From the NCBI RefSeq assembly GCF_019679435.2, contig NZ_CP139781.1, forward strand, positions 1,178,001 through 1,242,000: a stretch of 64,000 bases of DNA, in the 5' to 3' direction. Both the position numbers and the translations under genes were made by a program. The first letter of the stretch is position 1. Every line of letters begins with the position of its first letter. The notes under the pieces were generated by a model. The model made no database searches. It was given only the letters and a program-made list of their open reading frames with translations, and was not told the origin of the DNA. Shown in pieces: positions 9,289-18,772 of this stretch. This stretch comes from Actomonas aquatica. GTDB lineage: Bacteria > Verrucomicrobiota > Verrucomicrobiia > Opitutales > Opitutaceae.

Positions 9289-10425
9289 ATGAACCGTCTT
9301 TCTTTCCGTTCCTGCTTTTCGGCTGCCTGCCTCCTCGTCGTTGGAGTCTGGGGCACCTCCGCGCTGCATGCGCAGGTGGCAGTGAACAACGCCGTCTACG
9401 CCTACGACCAGGCGATGCGGAACTACGGCCTCATCACCTTCGGCGATACCACTCTCTCGAACTACGGTGACACGTGGGGACCGCTCGCCGTCGGCGGCAA
9501 CCTCACCCTCAACGGCTCCGGCTCCATCGCCCAAAAGCCCGAACTCTTCGGCGTAACCAGCGACCCGACCCTCTACGTCGCCGGCCAGCTCAACCTCACC
9601 GGCGACACCCAGCTGCACAGCGGTTACGCGTCCACGCCCAACCTCACCGGCAACTGGTCCTACACCTCCAACCAACGCCGCCTCCAATCTCCCGGCAACG
9701 GCCGCCTCTACTCGGCCAACAGCTCCGACCCGCAGGCCGCCTTCGACCCGCGCACCAATCCCACTCCCGCAAACTGGGACTTCGCCAATCTGGAGAACGG
9801 CCTCGTCGCCATCTCCCAGACCCTCGCCGCCGCCACGCCGACCGGCAGCATCTCGCTCCAAGGCCAGACGCTCAACTTCAACGCCAACGGTGCCACCAGC
9901 GGCGTGGTCGTGTTCAACCTGGACATGAACCTCTTCAATGGCGTGCTCTTCGACGCCAACGGCAACGGCTCGTGGGACCAAAACCAAGAGCGCGTCAGCC
10001 AGGTGAAGATCGATGTGCCCACCGACGTGACCTACGTGATCAACGTCCTCAACGCGACCGACAAAACCATCTTCGGCGGCATCAATTTCAACTCCGGCAC
10101 CAACAACGAACAGCTGCTCTGGAACATCACGCCCGACTCCAACGGCAGCCTCGCCGACTCAGTGAGTTTGGGCGGTGGTGCCCGCTTCTACGGCTCCATC
10201 CTCGCCCCCGAGATCAATCTGAGCAACAGCGGCAATGTCGCGCCCGAGGGTCAAATCGTGGCCTCCAGCTACACCCACAACGGCGCCGAGCTGCACTTCA
10301 AGCCCTTCGATTCCACCGTCGGATTCACTCCGGTCCCCGAGCCGCGCACCTGGGGCCTCATCACCGTCGCCCTCGCCGGCGCCATGATCTGGCACCAACG
10401 CCGCCGCCAAAAGCGCACCGCTTAA
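9289..10425 (+). CDS. Choice-of-anchor-A PEP-CTERM protein (substrate B)
   Basis: A 378-residue exported protein with a signal peptide over about residues 1-34 (cut near LHAQ). The mature part mirrors substrate A: NYGLITFGDTTLSNYGDTWG, AVGGNLTLNGSGS, VVFNLDMN, QERVSQVKIDVP and LLWNITPDSNGS. The C-terminus is VPEPRTW at about residue 349, a hydrophobic stretch (GLITVALAGAMIW) and HQRRRQKR, which is a complete PEP-CTERM signal. The start is supported by AAGGA 6 bases upstream. A strong terminator follows immediately, closing the exosortase island on its right side. The likely role is a surface or matrix adhesin attached by exosortase; the ligand is unknown. Confidence 0.9.
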   Translation: MNRLSFRSCFSAACLLVVGVWGTSALHAQVAVNNAVYAYDQAMRNYGLITFGDTTLSNYGDTWGPLAVGGNLTLNGSGSIAQKPELFGVTSDPTLYVAGQLNLTGDTQLHSGYASTPNLTGNWSYTSNQRRLQSPGNGRLYSANSSDPQAAFDPRTNPTPANWDFANLENGLVAISQTLAAATPTGSISLQGQTLNFNANGATSGVVVFNLDMNLFNGVLFDANGNGSWDQNQERVSQVKIDVPTDVTYVINVLNATDKTIFGGINFNSGTNNEQLLWNITPDSNGSLADSVSLGGGARFYGSILAPEINLSNSGNVAPEGQIVASSYTHNGAELHFKPFDSTVGFTPVPEPRTWGLITVALAGAMIWHQRRRQKRTA

Positions 10426-10433
10426 ACCACGTA

Positions 10434-10459
10434 GGGTCGGCCTTCAGCCGACCCTTTTT
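10434..10459 (+). terminator. Rho-independent terminator of PEP-CTERM substrate B
   Basis: GGGTCGGC (10434-10441) and GCCGACCC (10447-10454) form an 8-bp stem with loop CTTCA, followed by TTTTT. Confidence 0.9.
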
Positions 10460-10473
10460 GTTTTAACTCACTA

Positions 10474-10505
10474 GCCGCGTTGGAGCGCAGCGACAACGTG
10501 GTCGC
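10474..10505. repeat. Hairpin-forming, REP-like intergenic sequence
   Basis: Nested inverted repeats: CGTTG/CAACG and GCGAC (10490-10494)/GTCGC (10501-10505), between the terminator and the rlmI stop. The leading TAGCCGCG resembles the hairpin element near 57495. Membership of a dispersed family cannot be tested from one window. Confidence 0.3.
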
Positions 10506-10516
10506 GGGTCGGTCGC

Positions 10517-11716
10517 TCAATCCACCCGCAGCACGTAGCCGCGCAGGTATTCGCTTTCCGGCATCGTCACCAGCACCGGGTGATCCGCCGGCTGGTGGCA
10601 ATACTCCACGATGTGCACCCGTCGCCGCGCATCCGCCGCCGCGCCCGCCACTACCTGGCGCAGCTCCGCATCCTGCATGTGGTGCGAACAGGTGTAGGTC
10701 GCCAGCAGCCCGCCCGCATTCAGGCTCTGCAACGCGCGCAAATTGAGCTCCTTGTAGCCGCGCATCGCGCCGTCCAAGGCCTTCTTCGACTTCGCAAACG
10801 GCGGGGGATCGAGCACGATCACGTCCCACTTCTCGCTCCGGTTGGCACTGAACCAGTCGAATACATTCGCCTCGGCAAACCGACAGGTATCCGCCACGTC
10901 ATTACGCTCGGCGTTAAGCCGCGCCTGCGCGATGGCATCTCCGGCACTGTCGAGCCCGAGCACTTCGCCTGCCCCGGCCCGCGCCGCCTGCAGCGCAAAG
11001 GCACCCTGGTTGCAAAACGCATCCAGCACCCGCGGCTTGCCGCCGCCGCGCCGCGCCAACTCGGCCACCCACGCCGCCACTCGCGCGTGCTGTTCCCGCT
11101 GATCCAGATAGAAGCCGGTTTTCTGGCCAGACATGAGATCCAACCAATAATCAAAGCCATCAATCGTCGCCCACCGCGGCTCCCAGTCCCGCCCCGAGCG
11201 GGTGCGCACTTCGTGCGGCAATCCTTCAAATCGACGAATGGACGCATCGTCGCGATGGATGACCTCTCGGGCACCGGTGAGCTCGATCAGGATGTCCGCC
11301 AAGACGTCCTTCCAGCGCTCGAACGCCAGGGTTTGCACCTGCATCACCAGCGTGTCGCCAAATTGGTCGACCACCACGCCCGGCATGCCATCGGCCTCCG
11401 ACCAAATGAGCCGGCGGTAGGTCGAACGACTGCCCAGCGCCTCTCGGCGGGTCAGCGCAGCCTGGGCCGCATGGCGCAGGTAACGTTCATTAAGCGGGGC
11501 CGGCCCGCCGTCCAAGCGCCGCCAAGCGATCTGCGACTGGCTGTTGTAAATGCCCACGCCCAGGCGTTTGCCGCGTCGATCCCGACACTCGAGAACTTCG
11601 CCATCAAATTCAGATCCCGCCAGCTCTGTCAGTTCGTTGCCAAACACCCACGGGTGCCCGAGCAATACACGCCCCTTGGCGTTGGGTTTGAGTTGGAGGA
11701 AAGGCAGGTCCGACAT
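10517..11716 (-). CDS. rlmI: Class I SAM-dependent 23S rRNA (cytosine-C5) methyltransferase, RlmI-like
   Basis: A 399-residue cytoplasmic protein close to the RlmI family length. Residues 1-80 form a PUA-type RNA-binding domain containing HPWVFGNEL. Residues about 190-399 are the Rossmann methyltransferase: FYLDQREQ at 202, SAM-binding motif I VLDAFCNQGAFAL at about 230, the motif IV segment VLDPPPFAKSKK at 301, and the catalytic Cys343 in TCSHHM. Most relatives have a G-rich motif I (CYTGGF type); here it reads FCNQGAF, a mild variation. The expected reaction is 5-methylation of a cytosine in 23S rRNA (C1962 in E. coli numbering). A 54-codon membrane-protein gene lies 79 bases upstream on the same strand. 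Confidence 0.88.
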   Translation of the reverse strand: MSDLPFLQLKPNAKGRVLLGHPWVFGNELTELAGSEFDGEVLECRDRRGKRLGVGIYNSQSQIAWRRLDGGPAPLNERYLRHAAQAALTRREALGSRSTYRRLIWSEADGMPGVVVDQFGDTLVMQVQTLAFERWKDVLADILIELTGAREVIHRDDASIRRFEGLPHEVRTRSGRDWEPRWATIDGFDYWLDLMSGQKTGFYLDQREQHARVAAWVAELARRGGGKPRVLDAFCNQGAFALQAARAGAGEVLGLDSAGDAIAQARLNAERNDVADTCRFAEANVFDWFSANRSEKWDVIVLDPPPFAKSKKALDGAMRGYKELNLRALQSLNAGGLLATYTCSHHMQDAELRQVVAGAAADARRRVHIVEYCHQPADHPVLVTMPESEYLRGYVLRVD

Positions 11717-11795
11717 GGACGCGCACTATCGCGGCCCCAGCGTCACGGCGGAAGCCCATTTTACGCAACTCGGCGCCCCGATCGGGCGCACCGCC

Positions 11796-11960
11796 TCACA
11801 GCTTCGCCAAGAGCGAATCGGTCGTCGAACGCTCCAACGGGCGTTCGCCGTTATGGAATCCTTGGTCGTCTTCATAACCGACGGGCGCACGACGCACCAT
11901 CAAGGCGATCAACAGCGCGATCGCGACATAACCGAGGAGGATGAAAGTAATGAGGTTCAC
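11796..11960 (-). CDS. Small single-pass membrane protein, hypothetical
   Basis: A 54-codon frame with a GTG start at 11960. The protein begins NLITFILLGYVAIALLIALM, one obvious membrane helix, then RRAPVGYEDD and a charged tail ending STTDSLLAKL. A weak purine-rich AGGAAA lies about 12 bases before the GTG. It lies 79 bases upstream of rlmI on the same strand and may share its transcript. I do not recognise a family. The helix followed directly by Arg-Arg and an acidic tail is a coherent small-protein architecture, which argues against a chance frame. Confidence 0.5.
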   Translation of the reverse strand: MNLITFILLGYVAIALLIALMVRRAPVGYEDDQGFHNGERPLERSTTDSLLAKL

Positions 11961-12061
11961 GGTTCTAAGGGTTTCCTGCAGACTTTCGGCACGCTGGATT
12001 TAAACCTTAAGCCGGAAAGTTACGCATTTAAGTGCTATAACTACGCACCTGCTAACAGGAT

Positions 12062-12096
12062 GTAGGATATAGCCCCTATCCCATCTGGGGGCCTAC
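12062..12096 (+). other. Possible structured leader upstream of prfC
   Basis: Nested pairing is possible between GTAGG (12062-12066) and CCTAC (12092-12096), with CCCC (12073-12076) and GGGG (12088-12091) inside. It lies about 60 bases before the prfC start and has no U-tract, so it looks like leader structure rather than a terminator. The evidence is pairing only. Confidence 0.25.
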
Positions 12097-12154
12097 CCCC
12101 AAGGGTCCACTCTTGACGGTCTTACATCGGCACCGGACGCTCGCCGGTTTAGCC

Positions 12155-13792
12155 ATGACGCCCGCCCAGGAAATCGCTCGCCGCCGCACCTTTGCGATCA
12201 TCTCGCACCCCGACGCCGGTAAAACCACCCTCACCGAGAAGTTTTTGCTCTACGGTAATGCCGTGCATTTGGCGGGTTCCGTCACGGCGCGCAAAAACCA
12301 GCGCGCGACCACCTCCGACTGGATGGCGCTCGAGAAACAACGCGGCATTTCCGTCTCCTCCACCGTCCTGCAGTTCGACTACGAGGGCCACGCCGTCAAC
12401 CTGCTCGACACCCCTGGCCACAAAGACTTTTCCGAAGACACCTATCGCGTGCTCACCGCCGTCGATGCCGCCCTCATGGTCATCGACTCCGCCAAGGGCA
12501 TCGAGCCGCAGACCCGCAAGCTCTTCGAGGTGTGCCGCCGCCGCGGCGTGCCCATCTTCACTTTCATGAACAAGTGCGATCGGCCGACCCTCGACCCGCT
12601 CGCCTTGCTCGACGAATTGGAGTCCGTCCTCGGCCTCGAACCCGTCGCCGTCACTTGGCCGCTCGGCAATGGCCCGTCCTTCAAGGGCGTTTACGACATC
12701 CGCCAGAAACACGTGCACCTCTTCGAACGCACGCCCGGCGGCGCTTTCCGCGCCCCTGAAAAAGTCTCCGACCTCAGCGATGAATCCCTCCGCGAGGTCC
12801 TCGATCCCGATGCCTACGCCGCTGCGGTGGAACAACTCGAGATGCTCGATGGCGCCGGTCACCAATTCGACCTCGCCGCCGTGCACGCCGGCCAGCAGAC
12901 CCCCGTGTTCTTTGGTTCGGCCGTGAACAACTTCGGCGTCGAGCTGCTGCTGCAAGGCTTCCTCACCGACTCCATCCCGCCGACCCCGCGTCGCTCCGTT
13001 GCGATGCACTCGCCCGGTCTGCCGGCTCCCACCGAAGCCCGCGAGTTGCCCGTCACGCACGAGAAGTTCTCCGGCTTCGTCTTCAAGATTCAGGCCAACA
13101 TGGACCCGAAGCACCGCGACCGTATCGCCTTCCTGCGCGTGTGCACCGGCAAGTTCCAGCGCGACATGGTCGTCACCCATCAACGCACCGGCAAAAACGT
13201 GCGCCTCTCCTCCTCGCACAAACTCTTCGGCCAAGAACGTGAGACCGTCGATGAAGCGTGGCCCGGCGATGTCATTGGCCTCGTCGGTCACGACGCTTTC
13301 GGTATCGGCGACACCCTCACCGAAGACCGCACCATCGCCTTCGACGAGATCCCGCGCTTCGCGCCCGAGGTGTTTGCCTGGCTCACCAACCCGACGCCCG
13401 CCGACGCCAAAAAATATCGCTCCGGCCTTGAGCAGCTCCTGCTCGAGGGCGTCATGCAGTCCTTCGAGGTGCGCTTCTCTCCGCCCGGCGCGACGCTGTT
13501 GGCCGCGGTCGGCCCGCTGCAGTTTGAGGTCGTGCAGGCGCGCTTGGAAAACGAATACAACGCCAAGTCCCGCCTCGCTCCCGCCCCCTTTGAACACCTG
13601 CGCTGGATCGAGCCGCACCCGTCGCTCGATTCCCCGGAGACCTTGCTCATGCCCGGCGGCGTCCACCTCGGCACCGACAAGTTCGACCACCCGGTGGTCC
13701 TCTTCCCCAACGACTGGACGATGGATTACTTCACCGAGAAAAACCCGGACCTGAAGCTGCACGCCCAACCGATCGAGTTGGCGACCACTTAG
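12155..13792 (+). CDS. prfC: Peptide chain release factor 3
   Basis: A 545-residue translational GTPase that recycles RF1/RF2 from the ribosome after termination. ATG 12155 gives the N-terminus MTPAQEIARRRTFAIISHPD, as usual for RF3; an upstream TTG at 12113 only adds 14 unlike residues. GTPase motifs are clear: G1 SHPDAGKTT (residues 17-25), switch I ATTSDWMALEKQRGISV, G3 DTPGH and G4 NKCD. Domain II and the RF3 C-terminal domain follow (RFAPEVFAWL, VGPLQFEVVQ, and a tail matching RF3). Length is slightly above E. coli RF3. It stands alone between divergent rlmI and a long intergenic region. Confidence 0.96.
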   Translation: MTPAQEIARRRTFAIISHPDAGKTTLTEKFLLYGNAVHLAGSVTARKNQRATTSDWMALEKQRGISVSSTVLQFDYEGHAVNLLDTPGHKDFSEDTYRVLTAVDAALMVIDSAKGIEPQTRKLFEVCRRRGVPIFTFMNKCDRPTLDPLALLDELESVLGLEPVAVTWPLGNGPSFKGVYDIRQKHVHLFERTPGGAFRAPEKVSDLSDESLREVLDPDAYAAAVEQLEMLDGAGHQFDLAAVHAGQQTPVFFGSAVNNFGVELLLQGFLTDSIPPTPRRSVAMHSPGLPAPTEARELPVTHEKFSGFVFKIQANMDPKHRDRIAFLRVCTGKFQRDMVVTHQRTGKNVRLSSSHKLFGQERETVDEAWPGDVIGLVGHDAFGIGDTLTEDRTIAFDEIPRFAPEVFAWLTNPTPADAKKYRSGLEQLLLEGVMQSFEVRFSPPGATLLAAVGPLQFEVVQARLENEYNAKSRLAPAPFEHLRWIEPHPSLDSPETLLMPGGVHLGTDKFDHPVVLFPNDWTMDYFTEKNPDLKLHAQPIELATT

Positions 13793-13837
13793 GGCGTGCG
13801 CCCCTTCGCGCCCCCGCACGCGCGCTATCACCATCGC

Positions 13838-13861
13838 CTCGCTGCCTCATGAGGCAGCGAG
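13838..13861 (+). terminator. Perfect hairpin after prfC
   Basis: A 24-base perfect palindrome with arms CTCGCTGCCTCA and its complement. No U-tract follows, so it may be a transcript-end stabiliser or weak terminator rather than a canonical intrinsic one. Confidence 0.5.
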
Positions 13862-13874
13862 TCACATCGCATAT

Positions 13875-13911
13875 TTGCGCCGAGACTTTATGTATCCCAT
13901 AATCGGATACA
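13875..13911 (+). promoter_or_regulatory. Candidate promoter with inverted-repeat operator for giant gene 1
   Basis: TTGCGC (13875-13880), 17 bases, then CATAAT (13898-13903). The -10-like hexamer sits exactly between the arms TGTATCC (13891-13897) and GGATACA (13905-13911), so a dimeric protein bound to the repeat would cover it. A third half-site GTATCC lies at 13971. The -35 match is weak, so this is a candidate only. Confidence 0.35.
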
Positions 13912-14134
13912 CTGATCCGCCGCCCGCCTTAAACTGAGTGCTTTTTCACCCCATAACCATTCATAATTTCGTATCCTAAACATTAATACACTGGACAGCA
14001 TTTTTCCCATTCGCGCCGCTTTTTCGGCACTTCGCCCCTTTCATTCGATTTCACTACAGTTCCCCCCCATCGGGTCGTAGGTCGCAGGTCTGGATTCATG
14101 AAATTCATGGATCTGCAAACGACTGACGACCCCG

Positions 14135-17100
14135 ATGACTCCTTCCCAATTTGCTCGAAACGCAGCAAGCAACGCATCCGCATGGCTCCTGCATTTTTCC
14201 AACTTCGGACAACGCGCCTCGGCCGTAACCGCCTTTTTGTTGCTCCTCGTGTTGGGCCTCACAGCGACCGGGCTAGACGCTGAGCAAACCGTCGTTTCCA
14301 ACTACTCCGGCGCCTCCCTTTTTGTCGTCGATCTCAACACCGGCGAGCGCACCGAGCTATCCTCCGCCACGCTCGGCACCGGCCCAAATTTCAGCTCCCC
14401 TTTGGGCACTGCCAAAGGGAGTGACGGTTACCTCTACGTAGCCAGCCGCGGCACCGACTCCATCATCCGGGTCGATCCGGCCACCGGCAACCGCACCACC
14501 GTCTCCTCCAGCACCGTCGGCACCGGTCCCTCCTTCAATGATCCGTGGGCTCTGGCCATTGAGGCCGACGGCAGTATCCTGGTTGGCGACCAAGGCAGCG
14601 GCTTCAATCTCTACCGCGTCAACCCCACCACCGGCGACCGCTCCTACGTCGCGCAGAACTTTGCCTCTATCACCGGCCTGTGGGTCGAAGACGACGGGAG
14701 CATTATCGTCGTCAACATCGGGAATCTGAATTCCGAGAACCCCATCATTCGCGTCGATCCTGCCACGGGCGCCCAAACCACCGTCACCACCCTCGCGCCT
14801 TATTTGAACCGCCCCACGGCCTTGGTGGTTCGTCCCAATGGCCACTACCTGGTGACCAACGAAAGAGGGAACAACCTCGTCGATGTCGACCCTGCCACCG
14901 GCACCCAAACCCTCGTCTCGGGAGATTCGCTGGGCACCGGTGACTCCTTGAGCTCCTGCTACGCTCTGTCGATCACGAATGCCGGCGACATCTTCGTCGC
15001 TTCCTACGGCCGGAACACGATCTATTCGATCGACCCCGCTACCGGCGACCGCACCGCCGTTTCCAGTTCCAGCGTTGGATCCGGGCCCGCCTTCAACGGC
15101 TTGCTTTCCATCATGGGCGCCGCCGTCACCTCCGTGGTCGGCCCCAGCAACACCGCCCCCACCGACATCGCTCTGAGCTCGAGCTCCGTGAATCAGTCCA
15201 GCGGCACCAACGCCACCGTGGGCACCCTCTCCACCACCGATGCCGACAGCGGCGACAGCCACACTTACACGTTGGTCGCGGGCACTGGCGACACGCACAA
15301 CGCGTCTTTCAACATCAACAGCGACAGCCTCCGCGCCAATGACGCCTCCGCCCTCGCTGCCGGTTCCTACTCCGTGCGCGTCCAAACCGACGACGGCACC
15401 GACACCTACGCCGAGAGCTTCACCATCACCGTGGTCGATGACGTCGCCCCCGCCGCTCCCTCCACGCCCGACCTGAGCAGCGTCTCCGACTCCGGCACCT
15501 CCAATTCCGACAACACCACCAACGACACAACTCCCACCCTCACGGGCACCGCCGAAGCCGGCACCACCGTGACGCTCTATGATACCGACGGCACCACGGC
15601 CCTCGGCTCCGGGATCGCCACCGGCGGCAATTGGTCCATCACCACCTCGGTCCTCTCCGAGGGAACTCACACCGTCACCGCCAAAAGCTCCGATACCGCC
15701 GGCAACACCTCCGTCGCCTCCAGCGGACTCGCCGTGACCATCGACACGACCGCGCCGGCCTTCACCAGCGCAACCACCGCCAACGCCACCTACGGCACCT
15801 CCGTCAGCTTCTCAGTCACCGCCTCCGGCAGCCCCACCGCCTTCAGCACCGCCAGCATGCCGTTCGGCCTCGCGCTCAACAGCTCCACCGGCGCCGTAAC
15901 CGGGTCGCCGTCATCGGCTGGCTCCTCCGCCGCGACCATCACCGTCACCGACCTCGCGGGCAACACCGCCCAACAAACCCTCACCATCGCCGTCGCCCGC
16001 AAACCGGTGACGCTCATCGGTCTCGGCGTGGCCGACAAGGTCTACGATGCCACCAACGCTGGCACCTTCAACAGCACGCCACTCGTCGACGGCTCCGTCT
16101 TCGGCGACGACGTCTACTTCGATGACACCAGCGCCACGGCCACCTTCGCCTCACCCAACATCGGCTCAGGCATCGCGGTCACCGTCGCGGGCTTCGGTCT
16201 CTCCGGCACCGATGCGGGCAACTACGCGCTGAGCCAACCCACCGGTTTCACCGCCAACATCACGGCCAAGCCTCTCACCATCACCGGCGTCACCGCGGAG
16301 CACAAAGTCTACGACGGCAACAACACCGCCACCCTCGACGTCAGCGCCGCCTCCCTCGTCGGCGCGATCTCCGGCGACGATGTGAACCTCTACCCGAACG
16401 CCGCCACCGGCACCTTCGCTTCCACGTCGGTCGGCACCGGCATCACCGTGACCACCGCCGACTTCCAATTGGCCGGCACCGCCAACGGTAACTACACCCT
16501 CACCCAGCCGTCCACCTCCGCCAACATCACCGCGCGGCCGCTCACCGTCACCGGCATCACCGCCCAGTCCAAGGAATACGACGCCACCGATGTCGCCACC
16601 TTCGACTTCTCCGGTGCCGCGCTGCAAAACAGCGTATCCGGCGACAACGTGAGCCTCGATTCCAGCTCCGCCTCCGGTGCCTTTGCCAACGCCTCCATCG
16701 GCACGGCCAAGACCGTGACCCTCTCCGGCCTCGGCCTCAGCGGCACCACCGCGGGCAACTACACCCTCACCACGCCCACCGGGTTCACCGCCAACATCAC
16801 CGCCAAAGCGCTCACCATCACCGGCGTCACCGCGGAGCACAAAACCTACGACGGTAACAACACCGCCACGCTCGACGTCAGCGCCGCCTCCCTCGTCGGC
16901 GTGATCTCCGGCGACGACGTCTCCCTCTACCCGAACGCCGCCACCGGCAGCTTCGCTTCCACGTCGGTCGGCACCGGCATCACCGTGACCACCGCCGACT
17001 TCCAATTGGCTGGCACCGCCAACGGTAACTACACCCTCACCCAGCCGTCCACCTCCGCCAACATCACCGCGCGGCCGCTCACCGTCACCGGCATCACCGC

Positions 17101-18730
17101 CCAGTCCAAGGAATACGACGCCACCGACGTCGCCACCTTCGACTTCTCCGGCGCCGCGCTGCAAAACAGCGTTTCCGGCGACGACGTGAGCCTCGATTCC
17201 AGCTCCGCGGCCGGTGCCTTTGCCAACGCCTCCATCGGCACGACCAAGACCGTGACCCTCTCCGGCCTCGGTCTCAGCGGCACCGCCGCCGGCAACTACA
17301 CGCTCACCAAGCCCACCGGTTTCACCGCCAACATCACCGCCAAGGCTCTCACCATCACCGGCGTCACCGCGGAGCACAAAACCTACGACGGCAACAACAC
17401 CGCCACGCTCGACGTCAGCGCCGCCTCCCTCGTCGGCGCGATCTCCGGCGACGATGTGTCCCTCGACACCAACGCCGCCACCGGCACCTTCGCCTCCACG
17501 TCGGTCGGCACCGGCATCACCGTGACCACCGCCGACTTCCAATTGGCCGGCACCGCCAGCGGTAACTACACCCTCTCCCAGCCGTCCACCTCCGCCAACA
17601 TCACCGCCGCCGGCATCACCGTCAGTGGTCTGGTGGCCAACGCCAAGGTCTACGATGCCTCCGTCGATGCCACCATCGACTACAGCGGCATCGCCTACAC
17701 CGGCATCATTGGCTCCGACGACGTCTCGCTTGACCAAAGCAGCGTCACCGCGACCTTCGCCGACAAAACGATTGGCACCGCCAAACCCGTTTCTCTCACC
17801 GGCTCCGCTCTCACCGGTGCCGCCGCCGGCAACTACACCCTCACCATGCCGAGCGACCTGAGCGCCGACATCACTGCGGCGACACTCACGCTCACCGGCC
17901 TCGCCGTGGAGACCAAAGCCTACGACGGCACGCGCACCGCGACGCTCGACACTTCGGCCGCTTCGCTCAACGGCGTGCAGGGTTCCGACACGGTGTCGCC
18001 GGACTACGCCAACGTCACGCTCACCTTCGACACCGCCACCGCCGGCGTCGACAAACACGTCGCGCGCACCGAGCTCACCCTCACCGGCGCCGATAGCGGA
18101 AACTACACGCTCACCGACCCCGATGGTCTCCTCGGCGCCATCACTCCTGTGGCCGTCGTCGTTTCGGCGGAAAATATCAATCGTCCCTACGGCGATCCCA
18201 ACCCCGCCCTGGTGCCCACCTACACCGGCCTCATCACCGGCGAGGACGCCAGTGTGTTGACCGGCGCTCCTGTGCTCTCGACCGACGCCACCCGCACCAG
18301 CGCCATCGGCGATTACACCATCACCGTGGGCCTCGGCACCCTCGACTCGACCAACTACACCTTCTCAGCCGCCAATGCGCAGTTCACCATCGATCCCGGC
18401 TATCACTTCGCCGACACCGATCGCGACTACACCATCGGTCTCTCCGAGCTGCTGCGGATGATCGAGCTCTACAACTACCGCGAAGGCTATCGTCGCACCG
18501 GCGCCTACCAATCCGACGACACCACCACCGATCGCTACGCCCCCGGCGACGGCGAACGATTGTTACCACACACCGCCGACTCCAACGGCGACGGACAACT
18601 CAGCCTCATCGAGCTGACCCGCGTGATCGAACTCTACAACACCCGCGAAGGCGGCACCCGCACGGGCGCCTACCACTACCGCGGCACGACCGAGGACGGC
18701 TTTGCCCCGGGCCCCGAGCTCAACCGCTAA
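14135..18730 (+). CDS. Giant secreted YDG/MBG-repeat protein with dockerin-like tail (locus 1)
   Basis: A 1531-residue protein with an N-terminal export signal (hydrophobic core about residues 32-46, [10 protein letters not shown]). Residues about 50-335 look like a beta-propeller, with repeated VDPATG(N/D)RT(T/A)VSSS segments. Then come a cadherin-like module (from [10 protein letters not shown], about 340), a bacterial Ig-like module ([20 protein letters not shown]) and a putative-Ig module. From about 622 to 1340 there are eight YDG modules, each with K.YD and a closing NYTLTQP-like strand. One MBG module follows ([17 protein letters not shown]). The last 110 residues are two EF-hand-like repeats, [16 protein letters not shown] and [16 protein letters not shown], each followed by IELYN and a TGAY...APG segment. 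The Asp/Asn pattern and the double repeat are like dockerin. The role is probably a surface fibre or adhesin. The partner gene starts 42 bases downstream. Confidence 0.85.
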   Translation: MTPSQFARNAASNASAWLLHFSNFGQRASAVTAFLLLLVLGLTATGLDAEQTVVSNYSGASLFVVDLNTGERTELSSATLGTGPNFSSPLGTAKGSDGYLYVASRGTDSIIRVDPATGNRTTVSSSTVGTGPSFNDPWALAIEADGSILVGDQGSGFNLYRVNPTTGDRSYVAQNFASITGLWVEDDGSIIVVNIGNLNSENPIIRVDPATGAQTTVTTLAPYLNRPTALVVRPNGHYLVTNERGNNLVDVDPATGTQTLVSGDSLGTGDSLSSCYALSITNAGDIFVASYGRNTIYSIDPATGDRTAVSSSSVGSGPAFNGLLSIMGAAVTSVVGPSNTAPTDIALSSSSVNQSSGTNATVGTLSTTDADSGDSHTYTLVAGTGDTHNASFNINSDSLRANDASALAAGSYSVRVQTDDGTDTYAESFTITVVDDVAPAAPSTPDLSSVSDSGTSNSDNTTNDTTPTLTGTAEAGTTVTLYDTDGTTALGSGIATGGNWSITTSVLSEGTHTVTAKSSDTAGNTSVASSGLAVTIDTTAPAFTSATTANATYGTSVSFSVTASGSPTAFSTASMPFGLALNSSTGAVTGSPSSAGSSAATITVTDLAGNTAQQTLTIAVARKPVTLIGLGVADKVYDATNAGTFNSTPLVDGSVFGDDVYFDDTSATATFASPNIGSGIAVTVAGFGLSGTDAGNYALSQPTGFTANITAKPLTITGVTAEHKVYDGNNTATLDVSAASLVGAISGDDVNLYPNAATGTFASTSVGTGITVTTADFQLAGTANGNYTLTQPSTSANITARPLTVTGITAQSKEYDATDVATFDFSGAALQNSVSGDNVSLDSSSASGAFANASIGTAKTVTLSGLGLSGTTAGNYTLTTPTGFTANITAKALTITGVTAEHKTYDGNNTATLDVSAASLVGVISGDDVSLYPNAATGSFASTSVGTGITVTTADFQLAGTANGNYTLTQPSTSANITARPLTVTGITAQSKEYDATDVATFDFSGAALQNSVSGDDVSLDSSSAAGAFANASIGTTKTVTLSGLGLSGTAAGNYTLTKPTGFTANITAKALTITGVTAEHKTYDGNNTATLDVSAASLVGAISGDDVSLDTNAATGTFASTSVGTGITVTTADFQLAGTASGNYTLSQPSTSANITAAGITVSGLVANAKVYDASVDATIDYSGIAYTGIIGSDDVSLDQSSVTATFADKTIGTAKPVSLTGSALTGAAAGNYTLTMPSDLSADITAATLTLTGLAVETKAYDGTRTATLDTSAASLNGVQGSDTVSPDYANVTLTFDTATAGVDKHVARTELTLTGADSGNYTLTDPDGLLGAITPVAVVVSAENINRPYGDPNPALVPTYTGLITGEDASVLTGAPVLSTDATRTSAIGDYTITVGLGTLDSTNYTFSAANAQFTIDPGYHFADTDRDYTIGLSELLRMIELYNYREGYRRTGAYQSDDTTTDRYAPGDGERLLPHTADSNGDGQLSLIELTRVIELYNTREGGTRTGAYHYRGTTEDGFAPGPELNR
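16291..17607 (+). repeat. In-frame 537-bp tandem repeat inside giant gene 1
   Basis: The marker CACCGCGGAG recurs at 16291, 16828 and 17365, exactly 537 bases (179 codons) apart. Each unit encodes two different YDG modules, AEHK(V/T)YDGNN and [10 protein letters not shown], giving an A-B-A-B-A order. The copies differ at only scattered bases, which points to recent expansion. Confidence 0.9.
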
Positions 18731-18772
18731 GCCCCACCGCCCTGCAACACTTCGTCCCGGAATTCATCCCTC

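Larger units (their letters stand above)
13793..14134. other. Long intergenic region between prfC and giant gene 1
   Basis: 342 bases without a gene and more AT-rich than the flanks. It holds a prfC terminator-like hairpin (13838-13861), a promoter-like pair with an overlapping inverted repeat (13875-13911), a further CATAAT plus GTATCC (13962-13976), and a pyrimidine-rich stretch before the giant gene. No Shine-Dalgarno precedes ATG 14135. Confidence 0.6.

Noticed and set aside
10580..11944. Long plus-strand open frame of about 450 codons opposite rlmI
   Set aside because: It is antisense to a clearly conserved gene, rich in Arg/His/Pro and lacks any domain; this is a high-GC shadow frame.
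12149..13834. Minus-strand frame of about 560 codons opposite prfC
   Set aside because: It mirrors the full prfC gene and has Gly/Val/Glu-rich composition typical of antisense frames in GC-rich DNA.
16291..17607. CRISPR-like or mobile tandem repeat
   Set aside because: The repeats are in-frame protein modules of 537 bases with no spacers of constant length and no cas genes.
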